Notes: generated by a model not told the origin, from the letters alone. Counted from the first letter of the stretch, positions 7,827 through 17,626 are shown. The stretch: 64,000 bases of DNA from Desulfobacter latus (GCF_013389365.1 NZ_JACADJ010000015.1:1-64000); one strand, 5' to 3'. Made by a program: numbers and translations.

Positions 7827-8414
7827 ATGAAAAAAAGTAATTATTTTTGTATGGTTGCTGTTCTGATTATCACTTCATTGATTGCTGTAGGCTGTGCTAA
7901 AGACCTACCAGTGGCCTATTCGATAAAAAAGGCGGGACATAAAGGAGGAGATCTGACGCCGCCCCAGGCATATAAATGGGCAACTGAAGATGCGCATGTT
8001 TTTATTGTGGATGTTCGAACCCGTCCCGAGCATGTTCTGGTTGGACATCCAACTATTGCATATCATGTTCCGGTGAAATTTTGGACAGGAAAACATGCCA
8101 GCAAAGGGTACGGTATGAAAATTAATGAAAATTTTTCAAAGGATCTTAAAAAACGGTTCAATCCTGAAACCGATACGCTTATTTTTATGTGTCGAAGTGG
8201 CAGCCGTTCTTGTGAAGCGACAAACCTGGCAGCGTTAGAGGCCGGTTGGCCGACAGATAAAATATACAATATGATGGGAGGATTTGAAGGAGATAAAGTA
8301 AAAGATAAAGATAGCGTGTATTACGGAAAGCGTATGCTGGGTGGTTGGAAGAATGAAGGACTGCCATGGACGTATAAAATAGACTCTAAGCTTGCCTATC
8401 TTGAAGCGGATTAA
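7827..8414 (+). CDS. Rhodanese-domain lipoprotein
   Basis: A 195-residue protein with a lipoprotein signal peptide (hydrophobic stretch ending in AVGC, lipobox cysteine at about residue 23). A single rhodanese domain covers about 45-170, with VFIVDVRTRPEH (the CDC25/rhodanese strand) and the active-site loop CRSGSRS carrying the catalytic cysteine. Rhodaneses transfer sulfane sulfur, and here the domain would be membrane-anchored in the periplasm. A ribosome site (AAGAGG) precedes the ATG. It is transcribed divergently from ccdA with a 213-base shared upstream region. A role in sulfur or thiol chemistry in the envelope is likely, but the acceptor is unknown. Confidence 0.88.
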   Translation: MKKSNYFCMVAVLIITSLIAVGCAKDLPVAYSIKKAGHKGGDLTPPQAYKWATEDAHVFIVDVRTRPEHVLVGHPTIAYHVPVKFWTGKHASKGYGMKINENFSKDLKKRFNPETDTLIFMCRSGSRSCEATNLAALEAGWPTDKIYNMMGGFEGDKVKDKDSVYYGKRMLGGWKNEGLPWTYKIDSKLAYLEAD

Positions 8415-8437
8415 GGCGTCGCGCTATTGCTTTTTTT

Positions 8438-8476
8438 CTTGCGCTTGATCGAGGTGTTATTACAAGCAAGCGCAAG
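8438..8476. other. Inverted repeat after the rhodanese gene
   Basis: CTTGCGCTTG (8438-8447) and CAAGCGCAAG (8467-8476) form a perfect 10-bp stem with a 19-base loop. The T-run lies before rather than after it, so it is not a typical terminator for the plus strand. It separates the rhodanese gene from draT. Confidence 0.5.
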
Positions 8477-8548
8477 ATTAAGAGCAAGATGGCATACCGC
8501 CGCAAATTTAGAACGGTTGCAGTTTTTTTGTTGGTTATAAAATAATTT

Positions 8549-9349
8549 ATGTTCGATTATCATTATCAATACAGCTTGTGCAGTGTGCCGGCATGGGTCC
8601 TTGGCTCCCGGGAATTCAATGCCGATCCTGCGCCGTTAAGTGTTCATGGTGTACGGGCTGCCCATGCCCATTTTTTTAAAAAGTTGGATAACCTTTCCAA
8701 CTGGGAAGAACGGGCAAGAATATTTCAAGATTACATGGAAGTTGCGTTTCATCTTCATCAATGGCGGGAAAAAGATAATGTTGGTAAACTGCTCAGCATA
8801 AAACACAGTTACCTGAGATTTCTCCGGGGATGGCTTTTTGATGCCGATTCCGTTGAAGGGGCTGTTTTGAAGGGATGGGTGGAAAGCAGGATGGGGTTGC
8901 CCCCAACCTATCATGGCGGCCGGATCAACGGAAAAGAGAGTAACGCGTATTTAGCATACCTGAAGGATCGCATGAAAGGTTCAGGGCGGACCAACGCTAT
9001 CTTTTCCCAGTTGGATCTTCTCTATGAATTTGTTCAGTACGAGCTGGGGCGTCGCGATCCCGACACGACGCACATTACCCTTTTCAGAGGTGTGCATGGA
9101 TTTTACGATCATGAATTGCTTGAATGGGATGCCAAGACGGGTAAAGGAGTGGTCCGGCTCAATAATCTAAATTCCTTTACCCATGATTTTGAGCGGGCCT
9201 GGGAATTCGGCACATTCGTTATTGAAGCCCGGGTGCCGGTTTCAAAAATTTTTTTTGACGGTGCATTTCTCCATGCCGGGATACTCAAGGGGGAGGAGGA
9301 AGTATTGGTCATTGGCGGCATATATGATATCTCCAGGCGAATAATATAA
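8549..9349 (+). CDS. draT: NAD+-dinitrogen-reductase ADP-ribosyltransferase
   Basis: A 266-residue DraT homologue. DraT switches off nitrogenase by ADP-ribosylating an arginine of the Fe protein (NifH) after ammonium addition or energy loss. Recognition rests on the family-wide organisation: an N-terminal SVPAWVLGSREFN segment, central WLFDADSVEGAVLKGWVESR with GLPPTYHGG, and the HITLFRGVHGF segment before the C-terminal NAD-binding part. The length is typical (about 260-290). It is 13 bases upstream of draG, so the two form an operon. No strong ribosome site precedes the ATG. Nitrogenase structural genes are outside the window. Confidence 0.88.
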   Translation: MFDYHYQYSLCSVPAWVLGSREFNADPAPLSVHGVRAAHAHFFKKLDNLSNWEERARIFQDYMEVAFHLHQWREKDNVGKLLSIKHSYLRFLRGWLFDADSVEGAVLKGWVESRMGLPPTYHGGRINGKESNAYLAYLKDRMKGSGRTNAIFSQLDLLYEFVQYELGRRDPDTTHITLFRGVHGFYDHELLEWDAKTGKGVVRLNNLNSFTHDFERAWEFGTFVIEARVPVSKIFFDGAFLHAGILKGEEEVLVIGGIYDISRRII

Positions 9350-9362
9350 CAGGAAAGCCATC

Positions 9363-10295
9363 ATGCAACCGGTCCGGATACCTGACAGAAAGCAAATTGC
9401 GGCAAAGGCAAAAGGGGCTTTTGTCGGTCTTGCTGTCGGCGATGCCCTGGGGGCGACGACCGAGTTCATGACGCCTGAGGAAATCAAATTACAATATGAT
9501 GTACATAAACAGATGATCGGCAAAGGATGGCTCTATCTCAAAGCCGGCCAGGTGACGGATGACACGGAAATGTCCATGTGTATCGGGCGGGCCATTCAAA
9601 AGTCCCGGGGATGGAACCTTACCGCCGTTGCAGACGAATTTGCGGATTGGGTGAAAGGCCGCCCGGTTGATGTCGGCGCTACATGTGCCCGGGGAATCAG
9701 AAACTACATTCTCCACCAAACCCTTGAAGCGAAACCAAGTCGTTGGAGTGCCGGAAACGGGGCCTTGATGCGCATGCTGCCCGTTGCGCTTTACACCCTG
9801 GGCAATGAAAACTTCCTTGCGCAATATGTGGTGGAACAGGCTCACCTGACGCACAATAATCCGTTGTCTGATGCGGCATGTATCTTTTTTGGCCGTTTGC
9901 TTCATGAGATCATGATGGGTGCTGAATTTGGTCATCTTCTGGCCCAGACCAAAGGCTTTGTAAATGAACACCCGGATTTTTGTTATGATCCGTATCCGGG
10001 TAAAAGCTCTGCCTACGTCGTGGATACGGTGCAGACCGTTTTTCATTTTTTATTTTCAACGGACAATTTTGAAGATTGCCTCATCGGGACGGTAAACCAG
10101 GGAGGAGATGCCGATACGACCGGCGCTCTGGTCGGGATGCTTGCAGGCGCTTTCTATGGGATTGAGGGCATACCGAAACGCTGGCTGAAACGACTGGATT
10201 CCCGTGTTTATTCGGAGGTCGATGCGCTTTCCGAATATTTGGTGAATCACTCTCCGGCACTTTTGCCGTTAAGGAATAAGACCGAAATAACTTAA
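9363..10295 (+). CDS. draG: ADP-ribosyl-[dinitrogen reductase] hydrolase
   Basis: A 310-residue DraG homologue that removes ADP-ribose from NifH arginine and reactivates nitrogenase. The ADP-ribosylglycohydrolase fold is clear: GLAVGDALGATTEF near the N-terminus, the binuclear metal site TDDTEM at about residues 62-67, and the second metal motif GGDADTTGALVG near 241-252. An ARGIRNYILHQ helix lies between. An AGGAA site precedes the ATG. It pairs with draT directly upstream. In characterised diazotrophs DraG is sequestered by PII/AmtB under ammonium; whether that holds here cannot be read from this window. Confidence 0.92.
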   Translation: MQPVRIPDRKQIAAKAKGAFVGLAVGDALGATTEFMTPEEIKLQYDVHKQMIGKGWLYLKAGQVTDDTEMSMCIGRAIQKSRGWNLTAVADEFADWVKGRPVDVGATCARGIRNYILHQTLEAKPSRWSAGNGALMRMLPVALYTLGNENFLAQYVVEQAHLTHNNPLSDAACIFFGRLLHEIMMGAEFGHLLAQTKGFVNEHPDFCYDPYPGKSSAYVVDTVQTVFHFLFSTDNFEDCLIGTVNQGGDADTTGALVGMLAGAFYGIEGIPKRWLKRLDSRVYSEVDALSEYLVNHSPALLPLRNKTEIT

Positions 10296-10298
10296 CCT

Positions 10299-10312
10299 GG
10301 GAGCGCGCTCCC
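10299..10312. other. 14-bp palindrome after draG
   Basis: GGGAGCGCGCTCCC is a perfect palindrome four bases after the draG stop. It has no T-run and could be an mRNA 3' stabiliser or a protein site. Confidence 0.35.
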
Positions 10313-10383
10313 GGATATAGCAAAAGGGGCAAGTTATTTAAGACCCGTTCCTGAAGATGATAAAGTACACATGCTTAAATTTA

Positions 10384-10470
10384 GAGTATAGGAATTTCCC
10401 AGCACCCAGCACCCAGTACCCAGTACCCAGCACCCAGCACCTAACAGCCCGCCCAAAGGGCGCTAATTTA
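10384..10470 (+). repeat. Heptamer/hairpin dispersed repeat, copy A (6 heptamers)
   Basis: The order is TATAGGAATTTCC, then six tandem CAGCACC-type heptamers (two read CAGTACC), then TAACAGCCCGCCCAAAGGGC and GCTAATTTAA. The CGCCCAAAGGGCG segment forms a hairpin. Other copies are at 24796-24874 (minus), 32882-32954 (plus) and 59242-59308 (minus). This copy ends 28 bases before the FAH-family start codon. Confidence 0.85.
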
Positions 10471-10497
10471 ATGAGATTGAATGTAAAAAAGGAAATT

Positions 10498-11160
10498 ATG
10501 AAATATCAACATGTATTTAACGACGGGTCTGCGTGCGACCTGCCGGTGGGAAAGGTGGTTTGTGTCGGTCGCAATTATGTGGATCATATCAAGGAACTGG
10601 ACAATCCCATGCCCACAGAACCTGTTTTATTTATCAAACCGGCAACATCACTGCAGTCGATCAGTCAGCCCATTGTGATTCCTGAGTTTACCAGGGACTG
10701 CCACAATGAAACGGAATTGGCGGTGTTGATCGGCAAGGCGGTCAGCAGGGCAGGGCGAAAAGAGGCTGAGGCGGCGGTTGCAGGTTTCGGGATTGCATTG
10801 GATCTGACCCTGCGGGATATCCAGAAATCCCTGAAGGAAAAGGGGTTACCCTGGGAAAAGGCAAAAGCATTTGATGGTTCTTGTCCCATCTCTCCCTTTA
10901 TTAAGCCTGACGACCTGCCAACCCCCCAGGATACGCGCTTGAAACTGGACGTGAATGGCCAGGTACGGCAGGATGAGAGTACCAAACTGATGATTCACAA
11001 GATCTTTGACTTGATTGTCTACATGTCCGTTTTTTTTACATTGTTGCCGGGAGATGTTATCCTTACCGGAACTCCAGCCGGGGTGGCTGCGTTGAAATCC
11101 GGTGATAAGTTGATGTTGTCGCTTGACGGCCGGTTTGACTTTTCTGCATCTGTTGCATGA
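10498..11160 (+). CDS. Fumarylacetoacetate hydrolase (FAH) family protein
   Basis: A 220-residue single-domain member of the FAH superfamily, closest in layout to the YcgM/FAHD1 group (acylpyruvase or oxaloacetate decarboxylase activities). Key features are VVCVGRNYVDHIKEL near the N-terminus, the metal-ligand segment HNETELAVLIGKAV (two Glu), FDGSCPISPFI and the C-terminal LLPGDVILTGTPAGV. The start at 10498 has AAGGA at 10488-10492; upstream in-frame ATGs fall inside or before the dispersed repeat and are less likely. Exact substrate is not predictable. It is followed closely by a histidine kinase, perhaps only by proximity. Confidence 0.85.
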   Translation: MKYQHVFNDGSACDLPVGKVVCVGRNYVDHIKELDNPMPTEPVLFIKPATSLQSISQPIVIPEFTRDCHNETELAVLIGKAVSRAGRKEAEAAVAGFGIALDLTLRDIQKSLKEKGLPWEKAKAFDGSCPISPFIKPDDLPTPQDTRLKLDVNGQVRQDESTKLMIHKIFDLIVYMSVFFTLLPGDVILTGTPAGVAALKSGDKLMLSLDGRFDFSASVA

Positions 11161-11182
11161 GAATAAAAACGGGAGGCGCGGG

Positions 11183-13972
11183 ATGGATAATCAAAGCAAC
11201 AAAATAAACGAAGCGTATCAGCGCACAATTCTTCAGACCACCGCCGACGGCTTCTGGCTGATTGACGGCAAGAGTCGCATTGTCGAGGTAAACCGGGCCT
11301 ATTGTCAAATGACCGGCTACAGCCGTGATGAACTCATCGGTCTGAGCATTGGCGACCTGGACGCCATGGAAACGCCGGCGGAAATCGCGCGGCGTATCAG
11401 GCGCATCATGCAGGTCGGCCATGAGATATTCGAGACCCGCCACCGCCGCAAGAACGGCAGCGTCTTTCCCGTCGAAGTCTCGACCACCTACATCAAGGCA
11501 CGTGAAGGGCAGTTTGTCTGCTTTTGCCGCGACCTGACGGAACGCAAGCAGGCGGAAGAGGCGTTGAAACGGCATCACGCCATGCTGGCCCGCACCGAGG
11601 CCCTGGCTCATGTGGGCAGCTGGGAGTGGGAAGCCGAAGGCGACAAGGTCACCTGGTCCGAAGAACTGTTCCGCATCTTCGGACTCGAACCCATGGAAAA
11701 AGCCCCTTCATTTGCCGAGCACCAGGCTTTTTATGTCCCAGCGGATCGCGTGCGTCTGCTCAAGGCGGTTGAAGACTGCCTGCAAAACGGCATCCCTTAT
11801 GATTTGGAATTAAGTTTCACGCACACCGACGGACAGTTGCGTCACTGCATCGTGCGGGGAATTCCAGAACACGGCGCCGATGGCGCGGTCAACCGTCTGT
11901 ATGGCAGTCTGCATGACATCACGGAAATAAAGCGCGCCAAAGAACGCATTGCCATCCTGGGCCACATGCTTGATGAGGCCCCCGCTTCGATCACGATTCA
12001 CGACACCGAGGGACGCTTTCTCTACGCCAACCGCAAAACCATTGCACTGCACGGGTATGCCGATCTGGATGAGCTCCTGAAGATCAATCTTCATCAGCTC
12101 GACGTGCCGGAAAGCGAGGCCCTGCTGGCCGAACGCTTCCGTAAGATCAACGAGACGGGCGAAGCCCGCTTCGATGTCGAACACTATCGCAAGGACGGCT
12201 CGACTTTCCCCCTTGAAGTTCTGGCCAAAAAGATCGAATGGGAAGGCCGGCCTGCCGTTCTGAGCATCGCCACGGACATCACCGAGCGCAGGCAGAATGA
12301 AGAGGCCCTTGCCCGACAACAGCGATCCATCAATCTATCCAGTCAGATCGCCAGTGTTTTTCTGATCTCCTCCCGGAACGAGGTCTTTGCTGATATTCTC
12401 GATGTCCTCCTGAGTGCCCTGGACAGCCGGTTCGGCTATTTCGGGTATATTGATGAGGCCGGCGACCTGGTCTGCCCCTCCATGACGCGGGAGATCTGGG
12501 ATCAATGCCGGGTGCCTGAAAAGAGCATTGTTTTCCCCCGAGCCGACTGGGGCGGGCTGTGGGGTCGGTCGCTGATGGAGAAGCAGACATTGGTCGCCAA
12601 CGAAAACCTCCGGATTCCCGAAGGACATGTGGCCCTGGAGAACGCCCTGGCAACGCCCATTGTACACAACGATAAACTGATCGGCCAGTTTGTCCTGGCC
12701 GACAAGGCGGGGGGATACGACAAAGATGACCGGGACCTTCTGGAGAGCGTGGCAGCGCAAACGGCGCCGATTCTGTTTGCCATCCAGAAAGAGGCCCGTC
12801 AAAAAAAAGCGCATGAAAAACTGGAAGAGCAAATGCGTCAGGTCCAGAAAATGGAGGCCGTAGGCCGTTTGGCCGGCGGCGTGGCCCACGATTTTAACAA
12901 CATGCTGGGGATTATTCTTGGACATGCGGATATGATCCTGGAGGAGATGGACCCGGATCAGGCATTGTATGCCGATCTGACGGAAATCAGAAAAGCCGGT
13001 GAACGCTCCGCCGATCTGACCCGGCAACTCCTGGCGTTTGCCCGCAAACAGACCGTGGCCCCCAAGGTACTCGACCTCAACAAGACCGTGGCAGGCATGC
13101 TCAAGATGCTTACTCGGCTGATCGGTGAAGATATCGATATGGCCTGGATTCCGGGCGAGAAGGTGTGGCCGGTAAAAATCGATCCCGCCCAGATCGACCA
13201 GGTTCTGGCCAACCTGTGCGTCAACGCCCGGGATGCCATTGCTGATGTCGGCAAAGTAACCATCGAAACGGGCAACATCGTTTTTGACGAGGAATACTGC
13301 AAGGAACATGCGGGTTTTGTGCCCGGGGAGTATACGTTGCTGACGGTGAGTGACAACGGTTGCGGCATGAACGCCGAGACCCTTGAAAATATCTTCGAAC
13401 CGTTTTTCACCACCAAGGAATCGGACAAAGGCACCGGCCTGGGCCTGGCCACGGTCTATGGCGTGGTCAAGCAAAACAATGGTTTCATCAATGTTTACAG
13501 CGAGCCGGACCACGGCACGACCTTCAGGATCTACCTGCCGCGCCACCGGACAAAAGAGGTCCGGTGGCCGGACAAGGAAGCGATCCGACCCGCCGCGCGC
13601 GGTCACGAAACGATCCTGCTGGTCGAAGACGAGCCGGCCATCCTGAGAATGACCACGATGATGCTGACGCGGATCGGTTATAAGGTCCTTGCGGCCGGCA
13701 CACCGGGAGAAGCCATTGCGCTTGCCCGTGAACACGCCGGCGATATTCACCTGCTCATGACCGATGTGGTGATGCCCGAGATGAACGGTCGGGACCTGGC
13801 AAAAAATCTGCTGTCACTTTATCCGAATCTCAAGCTATTATTCATGTCCGGCTATACCGCGAATGTGATCGCCCACCATGGTGTATTGGATGAAGGCGTG
13901 CAGTTCATTCAAAAGCCGTTCTCAAAGACGGACCTGGGCGTCAAAGTCAGAGCCGTCCTGGATCGGAAATAA
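11183..13972 (+). CDS. Soluble hybrid sensor histidine kinase (PAS-PAS-PAS-GAF-HK-REC)
   Basis: A 929-residue protein without membrane segments, so a cytoplasmic sensor is expected. Domains in order: three PAS domains (about 8-125, 130-255 and 260-385), each ending in a DLTER- or DITER-like turn; a GAF domain (about 395-545); the HisKA dimerisation helix with the phosphoacceptor His569 in GGVAHDFNN; an HATPase domain with N-box NLCVNARDA and G-boxes; and a receiver domain whose phosphoacceptor is Asp861 in [11 protein letters not shown]. The start at 11183 is fixed by GGGAGG at 11171-11176; the longer frame from 11123 overlaps the upstream gene. It lacks a DNA-binding output domain, so the signal must pass to a partner encoded elsewhere. 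A second hybrid kinase follows 11 bases later. Confidence 0.88.
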   Translation: MDNQSNKINEAYQRTILQTTADGFWLIDGKSRIVEVNRAYCQMTGYSRDELIGLSIGDLDAMETPAEIARRIRRIMQVGHEIFETRHRRKNGSVFPVEVSTTYIKAREGQFVCFCRDLTERKQAEEALKRHHAMLARTEALAHVGSWEWEAEGDKVTWSEELFRIFGLEPMEKAPSFAEHQAFYVPADRVRLLKAVEDCLQNGIPYDLELSFTHTDGQLRHCIVRGIPEHGADGAVNRLYGSLHDITEIKRAKERIAILGHMLDEAPASITIHDTEGRFLYANRKTIALHGYADLDELLKINLHQLDVPESEALLAERFRKINETGEARFDVEHYRKDGSTFPLEVLAKKIEWEGRPAVLSIATDITERRQNEEALARQQRSINLSSQIASVFLISSRNEVFADILDVLLSALDSRFGYFGYIDEAGDLVCPSMTREIWDQCRVPEKSIVFPRADWGGLWGRSLMEKQTLVANENLRIPEGHVALENALATPIVHNDKLIGQFVLADKAGGYDKDDRDLLESVAAQTAPILFAIQKEARQKKAHEKLEEQMRQVQKMEAVGRLAGGVAHDFNNMLGIILGHADMILEEMDPDQALYADLTEIRKAGERSADLTRQLLAFARKQTVAPKVLDLNKTVAGMLKMLTRLIGEDIDMAWIPGEKVWPVKIDPAQIDQVLANLCVNARDAIADVGKVTIETGNIVFDEEYCKEHAGFVPGEYTLLTVSDNGCGMNAETLENIFEPFFTTKESDKGTGLGLATVYGVVKQNNGFINVYSEPDHGTTFRIYLPRHRTKEVRWPDKEAIRPAARGHETILLVEDEPAILRMTTMMLTRIGYKVLAAGTPGEAIALAREHAGDIHLLMTDVVMPEMNGRDLAKNLLSLYPNLKLLFMSGYTANVIAHHGVLDEGVQFIQKPFSKTDLGVKVRAVLDRK

Positions 13973-13983
13973 CGGATTCAATT

Positions 13984-16900
13984 ATGAAACGATCAAAAAG
14001 TATCAAAAATATGTACCTCATCGGTATGATTTCAGTTGCTTTTATTTCAATCACAATTTCAAGTGTTGTGATGATTATAAAAGAATATCAAAATTTCAGA
14101 GTGGAGGCCGATGAAAGCAGGACGATTTATATAGATGAGCAAAAGGCATTAATAAAGAATGAAGTTGAGAAAGTTATTGAATATATAGAATACATGAAGT
14201 CTTTGACTGAAGAACGTTTAGAAAGAAACATGAAAAACCGAACGAATGAGGCCATTGCGATCGCTTCAAATATTTACAATGAAAATCGCGATATAAAAAC
14301 CCGTACCGACATTGAAAAGATGATCAAAGATGCGTTACGTCCGGTACGCTTCAATCATGGGCGGGGATACTATTTTGCCACTGATTTGACAGGTATCGAG
14401 CAGCTTTTTGCAGACCGCCCTGAGCTTGAAGGTAAAAACCTGATCGGGATGACGGATACACAAGGTAAATTTGTCATTCAGGATATGATTAAAATCGCAA
14501 AAAATAAAAAGGAGGGCTATTATCGATATAATTGGACAAAACCTGGTGGGAAAGGAAAAGACTTTCCAAAAATTGCTTATATTAAATACTTTGAACCCAT
14601 GGATTGGTTTATCGGCACCGGTGAGTATTTAGACGATGTTGAATCAGATATAAAAAAAGAAATATTGACCAGAATATCTAAGATAAGATTTGGCAAAGAC
14701 GGTTATATTTTTGTTGTCGGTTTTGACGGCGTAACGCTGATGAACGCCACACAGCCGGATATCATTGGTAAAAACATTTGGGATATGACCGATCCAAACG
14801 GTGTCAAGGTAATACAGGCGGAGCGCAGAGCCGCAGAGACACCCGCAGGTGATTTCATCAGATACGTATGGGAAAAACCAACAACCAATATGCTTTCACC
14901 CAAGATATCCTTTATAAAAGGGGTTCATGATTGGCAATGGATGGTGGGCGCCGGTGCTTATCTCGATGAAATTGAAAGTCAGCTGGCCCAGAAAAAAGAG
15001 CTCCTTTTTGACGGTATGATAAAAGAATTCGTAGGAATTCTTTTGACTTTATTTTTGATCGTTATATTTATTTATCCCATCGCAAAACTTATTTCCAACC
15101 GATTAAAAAATAATTTTGACGTCTTTACCCGATTTTTTAAAGTGGCGGCAAATCAATCCATTAAAATAAAATCAGATCAGTTAAACCTTGTTGAATTTGA
15201 GCCCCTTGTTGAGGCAGCCAATCAAATGATCGAGGTGCGTGAAAAAAACAAAGCTCTTTTGGTTCAAAACGAACAGCGCTACAAAAAAGCCCAGGAAATG
15301 GGACAGGTAGGCAATTGGGAATATGATATCGGCAATGAAATATTCTGGGGATCAGAAGAAGCCAAACGCATATATGGTTTCGATCCTGAGAGTGAAAAAT
15401 TTTTAACGGATGAAATAGAACATTGTATCCCGGAGCGTGAGCGGGTCCATCAGGCACTGATTGATTTAATCGAAAATGACAAACCCTATGACCTTGAATT
15501 TGAAATTCATCCTGTATCCGGCCCTGAACGGCGAATTGTAAAATCGATTGCCGAATTGGTTGGAAACGATGCCGGGGCGCCTTTAAAAGTCATTGGTGTC
15601 ATCCAAGATATTACAGAGCAAAAGACGGCTGAAGAACTGATTATTCAAAGTCAAAGCCAGTTAAATGAAAAAAACCAACTTCTGTCTGCGATTCTTCAAC
15701 ACACACATATGATGGCTGCTTTCCTGGATTCTGAATTTAACTTTCTCTGGGTCAATCAGGCCTATGCGGATGCTTGTAAACGGCTACCCTCTTTTTTTCC
15801 AGGGAAAAATCATTTTGATCTGTATCCACATCAAGAGAATCAAATCATTTTTGAAACGGTTGTAAAAACAGGAAAAGAGTATTCTGTGGCTGCGAAACCA
15901 TTTGAATTTCCCGACCAGCCGGAGCGAGGTGTAACATACTGGGATTGGAGTTTGATCCCGACAAAAACTGAATCCGGACTGGTTGACGGACTGGTTTTTA
16001 CGCTATTTGAAGTAACTGACAGGATTGAAGCAGAAAAACAGGTTCATGATGCCAAAGAACGGTTTCAAAAAGTTTTTAACAGCCAGCTCGATGCGATTTT
16101 TATTTTAGGTCCGGAAAAACCGGCACGCATAATTGAAATGAACAAAGCGGTTTCAACGCTTTTTGGCTACACAAAAGATGAAATCCTGGGACAGCCGGCT
16201 GATATGCTGCATGTTAATGAAAAATATTTAGCCGAATTTCAGGATGCTTTATTTCATGCGGTTAAGACACAAGGGTATTTAAAGGATTTCGAATTTTCAA
16301 TGAAACGCAAGGATGGTCGGATTTTTCCCACAGAACATACCGTTTTGGAGCTAAATGATGAGACCGGTCAAAGAACCGGCTGGGTTTCCATTGTTCGCGA
16401 TCTTACAGAACGCAAAAAATTTGAATCACACATGCGTCAAACGCAAAAGATTGAATCCATAGGGAATCTTGCCGGCGGCATCGCCCATGATTTTAATAAT
16501 ATCCTCTTTCCAATTGTTGGTATGTCAGAGTTACTTCTTGAGGATCTCCCTCCCGAAAGCATTGAAAGAGAGAAGGCGCAAGAAATATATAAAGCAGGTA
16601 AAAGAGGCAGCGAACTTGTGAAACAAATCCTGGCATTCAGCCGTCAGTCCGATCAAAAGCCGATACCAACAAGGATTCAAAAGGTACTCAAGGAGGTGTC
16701 CAAACTTATTCGTCCCACAATTCCTGCAAATATTGAAATCACGTGGGATATACAACAGGATTGCGGCATGGTCATGGCAGACCCTACACAGCTGCATCAG
16801 ATTGCAATGAATCTTATCACAAACGCTTATCATGCTGTTGACCCTGGGAATGGTAAAATTGATATCCGGTTAAAAGAAAAAGAATTTAAGACGCATTCGA

Positions 16901-17574
16901 TTGAAAAAAAACAGATAGAACCTGGTCGTTATGCCGCATTGTCCGTATCCGACAATGGATGTGGAATAGATTCCGAGACCCTGGAAATGATATTTGAACC
17001 CTATTTCACAACCAAAGCACAAGGTAAGGGAACCGGTCTGGGTCTTGCAGTCGTTCACGGCATTGTTAAGGAATATGGTGGAGAAATTTTTGTTACCAGT
17101 AAGTCGGATAAAGGATCTTCTTTTGAAGTATGTATTCCACTGATGAAATCAGAATATAATCTTTTGACAGATGATTTACAGAACGTCGCGCCATCAGGAA
17201 CGGAAAGAATTCTCGTTGTGGATGATGAAGTTCCAATCGCAAAATTAGAAGGCCAAATGCTTAAACGACTGGGGTACAAGGTAACCATCTCAATCGGCAG
17301 TCAAGAGGCACTGAATTCTTTTAAAAAGTCACCGGACGCATTTGATTTGATTCTTACTGATATGTCTATGCCGAATATGACAGGCGATCAGTTGGCTTAT
17401 GAAATAAGAAAGATTACGCCGGGAATGCCTATCATTATCTGTACGGGTTTCAGTGAACGGATCAATAAGGAAAGAGCTGAAAAGATCGGTGTGAATGGGT
17501 TTCTTATGAAACCTATCGTTAAATCTGATATGGCCGGAATGGTTCGAAAAGTGCTGGATGAAACCCCAAAATAA
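13984..17574 (+). CDS. Membrane hybrid sensor histidine kinase (tandem Cache, PAS, HK, REC)
   Basis: A 1196-residue membrane sensor. After an N-terminal transmembrane segment (about 11-32) come two similar Cache_2-type units, each with RGYYF/DGYIF, a GKN segment and a closing MDWFIGTGEYLDDVE / WQWMVGAGAYLDEIE motif (about 80-340). A second membrane segment lies near 350-375. Then follow PAS domains at about 430-550, 565-690 and 690-815, a HisKA domain with His835 in GGIAHDFNN, an HATPase domain, and a receiver with Asp1126 in LILTDMSMP. It is much AT-richer than the kinase before it, which suggests a different history. The tandem Cache units imply sensing of a small periplasmic ligand. No adjacent response regulator is present. 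Confidence 0.88.
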   Translation: MKRSKSIKNMYLIGMISVAFISITISSVVMIIKEYQNFRVEADESRTIYIDEQKALIKNEVEKVIEYIEYMKSLTEERLERNMKNRTNEAIAIASNIYNENRDIKTRTDIEKMIKDALRPVRFNHGRGYYFATDLTGIEQLFADRPELEGKNLIGMTDTQGKFVIQDMIKIAKNKKEGYYRYNWTKPGGKGKDFPKIAYIKYFEPMDWFIGTGEYLDDVESDIKKEILTRISKIRFGKDGYIFVVGFDGVTLMNATQPDIIGKNIWDMTDPNGVKVIQAERRAAETPAGDFIRYVWEKPTTNMLSPKISFIKGVHDWQWMVGAGAYLDEIESQLAQKKELLFDGMIKEFVGILLTLFLIVIFIYPIAKLISNRLKNNFDVFTRFFKVAANQSIKIKSDQLNLVEFEPLVEAANQMIEVREKNKALLVQNEQRYKKAQEMGQVGNWEYDIGNEIFWGSEEAKRIYGFDPESEKFLTDEIEHCIPERERVHQALIDLIENDKPYDLEFEIHPVSGPERRIVKSIAELVGNDAGAPLKVIGVIQDITEQKTAEELIIQSQSQLNEKNQLLSAILQHTHMMAAFLDSEFNFLWVNQAYADACKRLPSFFPGKNHFDLYPHQENQIIFETVVKTGKEYSVAAKPFEFPDQPERGVTYWDWSLIPTKTESGLVDGLVFTLFEVTDRIEAEKQVHDAKERFQKVFNSQLDAIFILGPEKPARIIEMNKAVSTLFGYTKDEILGQPADMLHVNEKYLAEFQDALFHAVKTQGYLKDFEFSMKRKDGRIFPTEHTVLELNDETGQRTGWVSIVRDLTERKKFESHMRQTQKIESIGNLAGGIAHDFNNILFPIVGMSELLLEDLPPESIEREKAQEIYKAGKRGSELVKQILAFSRQSDQKPIPTRIQKVLKEVSKLIRPTIPANIEITWDIQQDCGMVMADPTQLHQIAMNLITNAYHAVDPGNGKIDIRLKEKEFKTHSIEKKQIEPGRYAALSVSDNGCGIDSETLEMIFEPYFTTKAQGKGTGLGLAVVHGIVKEYGGEIFVTSKSDKGSSFEVCIPLMKSEYNLLTDDLQNVAPSGTERILVVDDEVPIAKLEGQMLKRLGYKVTISIGSQEALNSFKKSPDAFDLILTDMSMPNMTGDQLAYEIRKITPGMPIIICTGFSERINKERAEKIGVNGFLMKPIVKSDMAGMVRKVLDETPK

Positions 17575-17612
17575 TTGGGGTCAGAGTATTTAATTTTACT
17601 CTGACCCCAATT
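17573..17612. terminator. Bidirectional hairpin between kinase and hrpA
   Basis: AATTGGGGTCAGAGTA (17573-17588) and its exact complement (17597-17612) form a 16-bp perfect stem with an 8-base loop. It straddles the kinase stop codon and lies 14 bases beyond the hrpA stop, so it can serve both convergent genes. There is no long T-run. The size and perfection also fit a dispersed REP-like palindrome. Confidence 0.7.
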
Positions 17613-17626
17613 ATTCACCAATTATT

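Noticed and set aside
10397-10442. Tandem CAGCACC units considered as a CRISPR-like array
   Set aside because: The units are 7 bases with no spacers and no cas genes are present, so this is a microsatellite within a dispersed repeat.
10357-10497. N-terminal extension of the FAH-family protein
   Set aside because: It would translate the dispersed heptamer repeat; the AAGGA site and the family start favour 10498.
12335-13750. Long minus-strand open frame (471 codons) opposite the first hybrid kinase
   Set aside because: It mirrors the GC-rich kinase codons, shows no recognisable domain and has no ribosome site. The plus-strand kinase is unambiguous.
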